From positions 19,199 through 54,430 of the forward strand of contig MFJL01000044.1 of the NCBI GenBank assembly GCA_001779195.1: a stretch of 35,232 nucleotides of DNA. The letters are read 5' to 3'. A program made the translations under genes and the position numbers. Below the pieces are notes generated by a model. It made no database searches and was not told the DNA's origin. It saw only the letters and a list, made by a program, of their open reading frames with translations. This document shows, one piece after another, positions 25,087-32,669 of this stretch. The stretch is from Candidatus Gottesmanbacteria bacterium RIFCSPHIGHO2_02_FULL_39_11. Lineage in GTDB: Bacteria; Patescibacteriota; Microgenomatia; 2-02-FULL-39-11. How positions within the stretch are numbered: position 1 is the stretch's first letter; every line of letters begins with the position of its first letter.

Positions 25087-25590
25087 TTAAACAGGTTTTG
25101 CAATTACAAATCTTCTCTTGCTGTCCAAAAACCCGTCGCATGTATATAGTGTAAGCCTGTCATCATCTACTTTTACCAAAGTAAGGTCTGTAGAGACTAC
25201 ATCCCTGATATCAACAATCCTGTATTTTCTTATCCCCTCTTCTCCGGCAACACTTACGATTTCACCTGTACTCACATTATACAGTTCTGCGAAAAGCCCC
25301 TTTCTGTTATGAGCCCACATTACTATATTTCCTTTATCGCAAAGATTACTACCGGAATTAATATGCCAGGAAACAGCATCATCGTATGTAGTCCAATCAT
25401 TTCCTTTTACCTCTCCTGCTTTAAGTTTTAAGACAACAGAAGTATTTGAAAATGAAATGGTTTGGGGGATATTCAGGTTACAAAGAGGCTCAACAGCCGG
25501 TTTATAGGAATAAATAGAAGTATTGATCCTTAAAAAAAGATAAAAAATAGAGAATAGGATAATAAAAAACGGCAGGATTTTTTTAACCAT
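25087..25590 (-). CDS. Sortase
   Basis: 167 residues from the ATG at 25590 (another in-frame ATG at 25611 lies in a hairpin loop). The N-terminal helix (ILPFFIILFSIFYLFL) is a signal-anchor. The catalytic set is visible: H94 in MWAHNR, C151 in the TLYTC motif, and R159/R160 in DSKRRFVI. It cleaves a sorting signal and joins the protein to the cell envelope. The gene lies downstream of a protein ending in LADTG, its likely substrate. The sortase class is not decided from sequence alone. Confidence 0.87.
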   Translation of the reverse strand: MVKKILPFFIILFSIFYLFLRINTSIYSYKPAVEPLCNLNIPQTISFSNTSVVLKLKAGEVKGNDWTTYDDAVSWHINSGSNLCDKGNIVMWAHNRKGLFAELYNVSTGEIVSVAGEEGIRKYRIVDIRDVVSTDLTLVKVDDDRLTLYTCDGFLDSKRRFVIAKPV

Positions 25591-25602
25591 ATATATACTA
25601 AC

Positions 25603-25622
25603 CGGGACCATTACTGGTCCCG
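25603..25622. repeat. 8-bp perfect hairpin upstream of the sortase gene
   Basis: CGGGACCA-TTAC-TGGTCCCG. On the minus strand it sits 13 bases before the sortase ATG, and its loop side holds the alternative ATG (25611-25609). No U-run follows, so it is more likely a 5' leader structure or weak processing site than a terminator. Confidence 0.45.
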
Positions 25623-25640
25623 AGTAACAATGTTATTTTA

Positions 25641-25733
25641 CTTGTCACCCTGAACTTGTTTCAGGGTCTTCATTAAAAAAGTCAGATGCTGAAACCTGCC
25701 TTGTCGGCAGACAGGTAAATTCAGCATGACAAG
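25641..25733. repeat. 93-bp MITE/REP-like palindromic element
   Basis: Ends are perfect 7-bp inverted repeats (CTTGTCA at 25641-25647, TGACAAG at 25727-25733). Inside are two hairpins. The first is ACCCTGAA/TTCAGGGT (25647-25667). The second is ATGCTGAA/TTCAGCAT (25686-25727) with an inner ACCTG/CAGGT and CTGCC/GGCAG stem. The layout is like the dispersed non-coding palindromic repeats found in many bacterial genomes. No second full copy is in this window. Confidence 0.65.
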
Positions 25734-25740
25734 TGATGAT

Positions 25741-26832
25741 TTATATAAATCTTTTCTTCAAAAGATATCCGAGAGAGATGGCTGCCAATGTGCCAACAGA
25801 TACATCTGTAATAGTCGTCACACTATCTCCTGTATCTGCAAGAACAGTAGGTTCAGCTCCTCCGATTCCGTATCCGGTGATAGGTCCGGGATCAGATGAG
25901 AGTTCGCTTGTCGGATCAGAAGGCTGACAGTTATTCAGCGCGTAGACAATAAAGTAATATTTCACATTGGGTGCTAGATTTCCGACTTCATAATGAGTTA
26001 CATCCCCAGTTTGGGCCACTCCATAAATATAATTTCCGGTCTGCAAACCATATGAAATCATATAATTGTTTGCTCCCGGAACTTTTGTCCAGTCCAAAAC
26101 TGCAGTTGTTGAGTTTTTATATGAAACTGCAATTAAAGTTGGGGTTCCCGGCTTTAAATCCGGACAAATCGGTGCTCCCCTGTTTCCACCATCATTACTG
26201 GATGCTGAACTATCATCTGGTACATCAGTTGGCGTTGGGACTATTGTACCGGTTAGAGTAGGAGAAGGCGTTACACCTGAGCCTCCGCATGAAGTACCAT
26301 CCGTAGCCATTACTCCGTCTACATCATAACCATCCGCATCCGGGTCGGCAAAATTAGCCGGATGACTAATATCGGTAAGCCTTACATATCGTGCGCAGGA
26401 GACAGTCCGAGGCATTGCAACGTATCCGTCCTGAACTACTGTTCCTGCATAATGCCATATCAGGTTATCATCAGATAATTCTACTTGTACCCGTTCAAAG
26501 GGATATTCGGGATTAGTTGCTTCTACAAGCACCACACCATTACTTATAGGGTTATCAAACTGCAACACCATGGATCCGCCAAATCCTAAAGAATAAAAAT
26601 TACCTTCAGTCGTATCATTTTCAGCAACACCAAGTGCTGAGGAAGGATTGCTTCTTAACGGATAAAATGAAGATACGGGTTGCCCATTTAAAGTAAGTCC
26701 CTGATTGGTTGAAACCACACTATCTGCCCAGGGACCGGAACCATCAGGAGCAGCTGCTAAAACTGGCGGGGAGTTAACAAACATAAAAAAAGAGGTGAAT
26801 AATACAGCCAAACCAAAAATTATTTTTACCAT
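25741..26832 (-). CDS. Sortase-anchored surface protein: F5/8C-like and FN3 domains with LADTG signal
   Basis: 363 residues. Signal peptide 1-26 (cleavage near VLA-AA). Residues about 33-183 form a discoidin (F5/8C)-like jelly-roll seen in secreted proteins: GPWADSVVSTNQG, SNPSSALGVAEND, SLGFGGSMVL, CARYVRLTDIS and DADGYDVDGV. A Pro/Thr/Ser-rich linker spans about 185-215. An FN3 domain (about 225-312) is paralogous to the one at 20365-21069. The end is a cell-wall sorting signal: LADTG at 331-335, a hydrophobic stretch, and KKR. The sortase gene lies just downstream on the same strand. Confidence 0.83.
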   Translation of the reverse strand: MVKIIFGLAVLFTSFFMFVNSPPVLAAAPDGSGPWADSVVSTNQGLTLNGQPVSSFYPLRSNPSSALGVAENDTTEGNFYSLGFGGSMVLQFDNPISNGVVLVEATNPEYPFERVQVELSDDNLIWHYAGTVVQDGYVAMPRTVSCARYVRLTDISHPANFADPDADGYDVDGVMATDGTSCGGSGVTPSPTLTGTIVPTPTDVPDDSSASSNDGGNRGAPICPDLKPGTPTLIAVSYKNSTTAVLDWTKVPGANNYMISYGLQTGNYIYGVAQTGDVTHYEVGNLAPNVKYYFIVYALNNCQPSDPTSELSSDPGPITGYGIGGAEPTVLADTGDSVTTITDVSVGTLAAISLGYLLKKRFI

Positions 26833-26872
26833 AAAAAATTAAATTTAATACTATTTAATAATTAGGTTTTGC

Positions 26873-26900
26873 ATTATAACATATTTATATAGGATTGCAA
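26873..26900 (-). promoter_or_regulatory. Promoter of the LADTG surface protein
   Basis: Minus strand TTGCAA (26900-26895), 16-base spacer, TATAAT (26878-26873) preceded by TGT (extended -10). Predicted leader is about 33 bases, longer than elsewhere in the window. Confidence 0.6.
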
Positions 26901-26924
26901 GTTCCGGGAAAGAATGCTAAAATA

Positions 26925-26933
26925 TGATATAAT
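26925..26933 (+). promoter_or_regulatory. Extended -10 of the C-methyltransferase operon
   Basis: TGATATAAT (TG, one base, TATAAT) with 14 bases to the ATG at 26948. Back to back with the promoter at 26873-26900. No spaced -35. Confidence 0.6.
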
Positions 26934-26947
26934 TGGATACTCTGATT

Positions 26948-28201
26948 ATGGAAAAAAATATTCACTCCAATTTGCACTGCAGGCTGTGTGATTCTCCGAT
27001 TGATTCGATTGTTATCGATTTAGGCCTTTCTCCAATTGCCAACGATTTAATTGCCATTGAAGATGCATATAAAGGAGAGACTTTTTTTCCGTTAACTATG
27101 TATCTATGTAAAGATTGCCTTTTGGCACAGGTACCTACTTTTAAAAAAGAAGAGGAAATATTTACGGATCATTATCCCTACTTTTCATCTTTTTCTTCCT
27201 CGTGGCTTCTCCATGCCAAAACGTATGTTGAGATGATGATTAAAAGGTTCAATTTGAACAAAAATCACAAAATAATTGAAATAGCATCAAATGACGGATA
27301 TCTCCTCCAGTACTTCAAGGAGAAAAATTATGACATTCTGGGAATTGAGCCGACACGAAATACGGCAGAGGTTGCCGTAAAAAAAGGAATTCCTACCCGG
27401 ATAGAATTTTTTGGGAAAGATTTAGCATTAAAAATGAAAAAAGAAGGCATAACGGCAGATATAATGATTGCCAACAACGTAGCAGCACATGTACCCGATA
27501 TAAATGACTTCCTGTCCGGCTTTCCAATTCTTTTAAAAGAAGAAGGTATACTCACAATTGAAGTACAACACCTCTATGAGCTTTTGAAAAAAAATCAGTT
27601 TGATACTATTTATCATGAGCATTTTTATTACTGGTCACTTCACAGCATAAAAAAAGCGCTTGAAACTCACGGACTGAAAGTTTTTGATTTTGAATCTCTC
27701 ACGACACACGGAGGTTCCATGAGGATTTTTGCCTGTAAAAAAGATTCGCGTACTCATAAAGTATCTTCCAATGTAAATAGAATGCTTCAAATTGAAAAAG
27801 AATTCGGAATAACATCGGACAAAGGATATAGAAATATTTCTAAGTGTGCTCAAAAAATACGGGTAGATCTTTTAAATCTACTCTATAAGCTCAAAAAAGA
27901 AGGAAAAAGAATCGCGGCATATGGAGCGCCCGCAAAAGGAAATACCCTTCTAAACTTCTCCTCGATACGAAAAGATTTTATTGATTACACCGTTGATGCC
28001 AATCCCCACAAACAGAATCATCTTCTGCCGGGAACACGGATTCCTATTTTTAATCCTGATATAATTAAAAAAGATAAACCGAATTATGTTCTTATCCTTC
28101 CGTGGAATCTAAAAGATGAAATAACTGACGATCTTTCCTTTATAAGAGAATGGGGAGGCAGGTTTATTATTCCCGTTCCAAGTGTAGAAATTGTCTTATG
28201 A
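26948..28201 (+). CDS. TylC3/NovU-type sugar C-methyltransferase
   Basis: 417 residues from the ATG at 26948 (the in-frame TTG at 26933 overlaps the -10 box). Zinc-binding N-terminal domain: C11-x2-C14 (CRLC) and a second CxxC (CKDC). SAM domain: IIEIASNDGYLLQYF. C-terminal Methyltransf_14 domain: YHEHFYYWSLHSI, THGGSMRIF and YGAPAKGNTLLN. Family members (TylC3, TcaB9, NovU) add a methyl at C3 of a 4-keto-6-deoxy NDP-sugar. ATGA overlap with the epimerase gene indicates joint synthesis of a branched sugar. Confidence 0.92.
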   Translation: MEKNIHSNLHCRLCDSPIDSIVIDLGLSPIANDLIAIEDAYKGETFFPLTMYLCKDCLLAQVPTFKKEEEIFTDHYPYFSSFSSSWLLHAKTYVEMMIKRFNLNKNHKIIEIASNDGYLLQYFKEKNYDILGIEPTRNTAEVAVKKGIPTRIEFFGKDLALKMKKEGITADIMIANNVAAHVPDINDFLSGFPILLKEEGILTIEVQHLYELLKKNQFDTIYHEHFYYWSLHSIKKALETHGLKVFDFESLTTHGGSMRIFACKKDSRTHKVSSNVNRMLQIEKEFGITSDKGYRNISKCAQKIRVDLLNLLYKLKKEGKRIAAYGAPAKGNTLLNFSSIRKDFIDYTVDANPHKQNHLLPGTRIPIFNPDIIKKDKPNYVLILPWNLKDEITDDLSFIREWGGRFIIPVPSVEIVL

Positions 28202-28740
28202 AAATAATACCAACTAGTATTCGCGATGCATTTATTATAGAATCTGAACCCATTTCAGATGATAGAGGATTTTTTGCAAGCCTTTCAAACTCAAACGAAT
28301 TTAAAAAACAAAACCTCGAAACAGAGTATGATAGAATGGCAGTTTCTCAAAATAATAAGAAAGGTACATTAAGAGGCCTGCATTACCAGCTTCCTCCCAA
28401 GCAGGAAGTAAAGTTAATACGCTGCATTAAAGGAAAAATATATGACGTTATTGTTGATATAAGAAAGTCCTCTCCCTCATATAAAAAATATTTTGCGGTC
28501 GAGTTGACCCCTGAAAATTTGAAATCTCTTTATGCTCCGAAAGGAGTTGCTCATGCTTTTCTGACTCTTTCGGATAATACACAGGTACTCTATCAGATCA
28601 GTTCAGACTACCAACCGGATTTATACCGCGGAGTAAGATTTAATGATCCCGCGTTTGGAATTTTCTGGCCTATTGCACCCACCATTATCCATCCCAGAGA
28701 TGCCTCGTATCCTGACTTTACGGATAAAGACGCAGTGTAA
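28198..28740 (+). CDS. dTDP-4-dehydrorhamnose 3,5-epimerase family protein (RmlC-like)
   Basis: 180 residues from the ATG at 28198, which overlaps the upstream TGA. An earlier in-frame start at 28150 is rejected as internal to the previous gene. LRGLHYQLPP holds the catalytic H62, and KLIRCIKGKIYDVIVDIR and YAPKGVAHAF are cupin signatures. It epimerises NDP-4-keto-6-deoxyhexoses at C3 and/or C5. Here the substrate is probably CDP- or dTDP-linked and C-methylated, as the next genes suggest. The other Rml genes (RmlA, B, D) are absent from the window. Confidence 0.9.
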   Translation: MKIIPTSIRDAFIIESEPISDDRGFFASLSNSNEFKKQNLETEYDRMAVSQNNKKGTLRGLHYQLPPKQEVKLIRCIKGKIYDVIVDIRKSSPSYKKYFAVELTPENLKSLYAPKGVAHAFLTLSDNTQVLYQISSDYQPDLYRGVRFNDPAFGIFWPIAPTIIHPRDASYPDFTDKDAV

Positions 28741-28743
28741 TAT

Positions 28744-30012
28744 ATGATTTCAAAAAATATCGGCGCTTCGATATACGGTCTTATCTCTTCTCTATATCCA
28801 ATTAACCGGTCATTAACCGGACCGGGAGTTACCCAGACTCTTGAAATTCTTAAAAAACATATACCTATCTATATACATTCAATACCAACGGGTAACAAAG
28901 TTTTAGATTGGACTGTTCCTCAGGAGTGGACAATAACGGATGCGTGGATCAAAAATTCAAAAGGAGAAAAAGTTGTTGATTTCAAGGAAAATAATCTTCA
29001 TATCGTGGGATATTCAACTCCATTTAATGGAAAATTATCACTTACCCAGCTTAAAAAACGTCTGCATACCCTGCCTGAGAAACCGGATTGGATTCCTTAT
29101 AAAACTTCTTATTATAAGAAAACATGGGGATTTTGCTTAACTCAAAAAGTCTACGATAGGTTAACTGAAGATATATACGAAGTTTGCATTGATTCGACTC
29201 TCACAAAAGGATCGTTAAAATATGCAGAATTAATCATTCCAGGTGAAAGTGAAAAGGAAATTATCATCTCCTCTCATATCTGTCATCCCTCCCTTGCTAA
29301 TGATAATTTATCATCCGTTGCGGTATCTGTTTTTCTGGCTAAATATCTTTTGAAGAGGAAAAATAAATATACTTACCGGTTTATTTTTGCCCCGGGAACC
29401 ATAGGAGCAATCGTGTGGCTTAATAAAAATCAGAAAGAGATAAAAAACATTTTGGGAGGAATCGTGCTTGCCGGAATTGGAGATAAAGGAGCCCCTACGT
29501 ACAAAAAAACTCTCTCTGGCAACTCTGTTATTGATTATGCATTTGAAAAAGTTCTGAGTGAAAGAAATAAGAAACATTCCATTATTAATTATTTCCCCTA
29601 CGGGTATGATGAGAGACAGTACAATAGTCCCGGATTTAATTTGCCTGTCGGGTGTTTTATGAGAACACCCTGGGGAGAGTATCCGGAGTATCATACAAGC
29701 GCCGATAACCTGAAGTTTATATCACAAGCTAGTCTTGAAGATTCTTATGCTATAATCCTCGATGCCTTAGAGGAATTTGATACCCAGATCTTTTATAAAA
29801 ATATGCATCCTTTTGCCGAACCCCTGCTTTCCCGGCATGGATACTATGAATCCATTCCTTCATCTTTACATATGGCATGTCTCTGGACACTGGCCTTATC
29901 TGAGGGACGTACCCCTCTTTCTCTTGTCAGCTTGCGCTCGGGAATAGAAATAGAGAAGATTGAAAAATCAGCACAGCTTCTGGAAAAAATTTACTTGCTT
30001 AAAAAATGTTAA
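28744..30012 (+). CDS. DUF4910-type aminopeptidase-like protein
   Basis: 422 residues. It has the DUF2172/DUF4910 layout: SIYGLISSLYPINRSLTGPG at the start, IPTGNKVLDWTVPQEW, then an M28-like zinc site. ISSHICHPSLANDNLSS gives H and D ligands, and GEYPEYHTSADN gives the HTSxD set. A winged-helix-like end follows. Members occur in sugar gene clusters, where the substrate is unproven. It may hydrolyse an amide on a sugar or act on a modified nucleotide sugar. Lies 3 bases after the epimerase and overlaps the SDR gene by 7. Confidence 0.82.
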   Translation: MISKNIGASIYGLISSLYPINRSLTGPGVTQTLEILKKHIPIYIHSIPTGNKVLDWTVPQEWTITDAWIKNSKGEKVVDFKENNLHIVGYSTPFNGKLSLTQLKKRLHTLPEKPDWIPYKTSYYKKTWGFCLTQKVYDRLTEDIYEVCIDSTLTKGSLKYAELIIPGESEKEIIISSHICHPSLANDNLSSVAVSVFLAKYLLKRKNKYTYRFIFAPGTIGAIVWLNKNQKEIKNILGGIVLAGIGDKGAPTYKKTLSGNSVIDYAFEKVLSERNKKHSIINYFPYGYDERQYNSPGFNLPVGCFMRTPWGEYPEYHTSADNLKFISQASLEDSYAIILDALEEFDTQIFYKNMHPFAEPLLSRHGYYESIPSSLHMACLWTLALSEGRTPLSLVSLRSGIEIEKIEKSAQLLEKIYLLKKC

Positions 30013-30740
30013 CCGAACAAATAATAGTCATCACAGGCGCGTATGGAGGAGTAGGAGAAGCAATCGCAAAAGATTTAGCTTCCCGGGGAGCAAATCTGTG
30101 TCTTACCGGAAAAGATGGGAACAAACTTGAGAGGTTGAAACTTAGCATATTACAAAAAAGAAAAAATACTTATCCTCATCAACATATTGAATGCTATCCA
30201 GCGGATTTGAAGGAACCACCCTGCATTGACGCGATGGCAAAAGAACTTACAGCCGTTCATCCGAAAATTCATGCTCTTATCCATACGGCAGGAATAATTT
30301 TCAGTGACGTTCAGATCGCTGCCTCTCCTCAACTGGAAAAGGAACAGCTTCAAATAAATACGGAAGCTCCTTCCCATTTAACCCAACTTTTGCTTCCTTC
30401 TTTGGCAGACTGTCAAAGTATTATTATTTTTATCAACTCATCTGCGGGCATACGCGAAAAAGAGGGTTTTGGGAAATACAGCAAGTCAAAATCACAATTG
30501 AAACAGGATGCGGACGATCTAAGAAAAACGATTAATCCCCGGGGAATCCGAGTAACAAGCGTATATTTAGGAAGAACCGCGACCCCCATGCAGAAAAGGC
30601 TACATAGAGAATCGAATCAGCCTTACCACCCGGAAAACCTCATTCAGCCTGATGATATAGCTCATCTTATTACCTTACTTCTTACACTTCCCAAAACGTC
30701 TGAGGTGACTGATATTCATGTCCGGCCGACCAAGAAATAA
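30006..30740 (+). CDS. Short-chain dehydrogenase/reductase (SDR)
   Basis: 244 residues. Cofactor loop TGAYGGVGEAIA (TGxxxGxG), HTAGI (the NAG position), catalytic serine in INSSAG, and YSKSK as YxxxK. Classical NAD(P)H-dependent SDR. It is likely a keto-reductase finishing the deoxy sugar at C4. It overlaps the preceding gene by 7 bases and ends the first transcript of this region. Exact substrate unknown. Confidence 0.88.
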   Translation: MLTEQIIVITGAYGGVGEAIAKDLASRGANLCLTGKDGNKLERLKLSILQKRKNTYPHQHIECYPADLKEPPCIDAMAKELTAVHPKIHALIHTAGIIFSDVQIAASPQLEKEQLQINTEAPSHLTQLLLPSLADCQSIIIFINSSAGIREKEGFGKYSKSKSQLKQDADDLRKTINPRGIRVTSVYLGRTATPMQKRLHRESNQPYHPENLIQPDDIAHLITLLLTLPKTSEVTDIHVRPTKK

Positions 30741-30851
30741 GTATAATTTAAGTTCACTTCTATTTCGTATTTTGAGTTCTACACTTTATGAGTTATAATA
30801 AGCCGTTATAGATAAGTTATAGGTTTATTACTATTACAAACATATAAACGG

Positions 30852-30857
30852 TATAAT
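30852..30857 (+). promoter_or_regulatory. -10 box of the GT2 gene
   Basis: TATAAT, 6 bases before the ATG at 30864. Same layout as 24348-24353. No convincing -35. Confidence 0.55.
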
Positions 30858-30863
30858 TAATTT

Positions 30864-31805
30864 ATGATCTTAAAAAAGAACGGTCGAAAACTAAATATAA
30901 TCGCGGGTATCCCTGCAATGAATAATATTTCTTTTACTATCGGGATTCCTACTCGAAATCCTGATAAATTTTTGGTACATGCTACTGAGTCTGTTTCCAA
31001 AAGTACTCATCTAGATAAAGCAAGAATACTGGTTGTTTCAGATACTAGAAGTCCTGTTAAGCCTCATATCTTGAACTCTCTTAAAAAAAATGGAGCTGAG
31101 GTTATTTTCATCCCGGGAAATCACACTCAGACTGAGAAAATGAATATTATTTTTAAAAAAATTAATTCTGAAGTATTAATTCTCACCCAAGATGATGTTC
31201 AGTTCTCACCTGACGCTCTTTTTAAGATTCTTAGTATATTTAAAAAATCTCCCGAGATAACTATGGTTGGCGCAGATATTCTTCCCTTTCCAAAAGTTTC
31301 TTTGTTAAATAAAATCCTTGAAGTAGGACTTAGAATTGTCAGATATGTCGGGACTGAATTTAACAATGGAGATAATTACCTGATGGCAAACGGAAGATGT
31401 ATTGCTTTAAGAAAGAATATTTTTAAAAAAATAGAATTTCCAAACAATCTTATTAATGGAGACGCATACCTCTATTTTCAAAACAAAAAATTAGGAGGTA
31501 AATTCAAATTTGCAAAAGACGCTGTAGTGTACAATCAAACCCCTCATGTGTTATCCAAACAAATTAGCCAGAGCGAAAGGTTTCTTTTTTCCAAAAAAGA
31601 GCTTTCCAATTATTTTGACGAAATTAGGTCAGAGTATAAAATCCCGTACCTCCTTTTTGTAAGAGCACTCGTATCAGAATTTATAAGAACCCCGGTATAC
31701 TGTATACTTTATCTTCTTTTTAGGTGTATAAGTTACATCAAATACCATTTTTTCCCCAATAATCTTACTCCTTTTTGGAACAATACTTACTCAGGTAGTA
31801 AATAA
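30864..31805 (+). CDS. Glycosyltransferase family 2-like protein
   Basis: 313 residues. FTIGIPTRNPDKFL is a GT2 start, LILTQDDVQFSPDAL holds the DD motif, and MANGRCIALRKNIF follows. The C-terminal end has a hydrophobic helix-like stretch (VYCILYLLFRCISYI). The leading 18 residues before MNNISF are not typical, so translation from 30918 is possible, but the -10 box 6 bases before 30864 favours the longer form. Lies between the SDR and RfbF genes with its own promoter. Confidence 0.8.
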   Translation: MILKKNGRKLNIIAGIPAMNNISFTIGIPTRNPDKFLVHATESVSKSTHLDKARILVVSDTRSPVKPHILNSLKKNGAEVIFIPGNHTQTEKMNIIFKKINSEVLILTQDDVQFSPDALFKILSIFKKSPEITMVGADILPFPKVSLLNKILEVGLRIVRYVGTEFNNGDNYLMANGRCIALRKNIFKKIEFPNNLINGDAYLYFQNKKLGGKFKFAKDAVVYNQTPHVLSKQISQSERFLFSKKELSNYFDEIRSEYKIPYLLFVRALVSEFIRTPVYCILYLLFRCISYIKYHFFPNNLTPFWNNTYSGSK

Positions 31806-31872
31806 AACACAATTTATCTTATGCAATTTTAAAAAATCACTGTATTTTTTATAACAATTACTATAAGCTTTA

Positions 31873-31881
31873 TGATACAAT
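31873..31881 (+). promoter_or_regulatory. Extended -10 of the rfbF operon
   Basis: TGATACAAT (TG, one base, TACAAT), 10 bases before the ATG at 31892. Confidence 0.45.
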
Positions 31882-31891
31882 TATATACCTT

Positions 31892-32668
31892 ATGAAAACA
31901 GTAATTCTGGCAGGGGGATTTGGGACACGGTTATCAGAAGAGACAGGCGTTCGTCCCAAACCCATGGTTGAGATAGGCGGGAGGCCAATTCTCTGGCATA
32001 TCATGAAAACTTATTCCCATTATGGAATTAATGATTTTATAGTATGTCTCGGATATAAGGGCCATATGATTACGGACTATTTTTCCCAATATTTTTTGCA
32101 GAATGCAGATGTGATGTTTGATCTAAGGAAAAACAGTGTAGAAATTCTTCAAAACAGATCAGAACCCTGGAAGATAACTCTGGTTGATACCGGAGAAGAT
32201 ACGATGACCGGAGGACGGTTAAAGAGAGTGTCAAGACATGTAGAGGGTGAACCGTTTTGCCTCACATATGGAGACGGACTGACGGATCTTAATATCAAAA
32301 CTCTCATTTCATTTCATAAATCACAAAAGACACTCGCAACTCTTACTGCTGTCCAGCCTCCCGGAAGATTCGGGGCATTTACTTTACCTGAAAAGAATTC
32401 AAAAGTTTCCCATTTTCAGGAAAAACCAAAAGGAGACGGTGCATGGATAAACGGAGGATATTTTGTTCTGGAGCCGGGAATTTTTGACTATATTGAGGGA
32501 GATAAAACTATTTGGGAACAGGATTCTCTCAAAAAACTTGCTCAGGATGGACAGTTGAGCGCCTATAAACACACGGGGTACTGGCAAAATATGGATACAC
32601 TTCGGGACAAGATTGTTTTGGATACATTGTGGAATGAAAAAAAAGCTCCGTGGAAGGTGTGGAAATAA
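31892..32668 (+). CDS. rfbF: Glucose-1-phosphate cytidylyltransferase
   Basis: 258 residues, the family length. LAGGFGTRLSEETGVRPKPM is the nucleotide-binding and pyrophosphorylase motif. GGRPILWHIMK, YGDGLTD (metal-binding Asp) and FQEKPKGDGAWINGGYFV are characteristic of RfbF. It makes CDP-glucose from glucose-1-phosphate and CTP, the first step of CDP-deoxyhexose synthesis. Its stop is 1 base from the next gene. The usual RfbG (4,6-dehydratase) and RfbH are not seen in this window. Confidence 0.93.
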   Translation: MKTVILAGGFGTRLSEETGVRPKPMVEIGGRPILWHIMKTYSHYGINDFIVCLGYKGHMITDYFSQYFLQNADVMFDLRKNSVEILQNRSEPWKITLVDTGEDTMTGGRLKRVSRHVEGEPFCLTYGDGLTDLNIKTLISFHKSQKTLATLTAVQPPGRFGAFTLPEKNSKVSHFQEKPKGDGAWINGGYFVLEPGIFDYIEGDKTIWEQDSLKKLAQDGQLSAYKHTGYWQNMDTLRDKIVLDTLWNEKKAPWKVWK

Positions 32669-32669
32669 C

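Noticed and set aside
25603-25622. Rho-independent terminator after the LADTG protein gene
   Set aside because: The stem is good but no U-run follows on either strand, so a terminator is not supported.
28150-28197. Longer RmlC start, and a similar longer start at 32613 for the extended SDR
   Set aside because: Both lie inside the preceding gene. The ATGA overlap at 28198 and the ATG 1 base after the rfbF stop at 32670 are far more natural, with the folds starting there.
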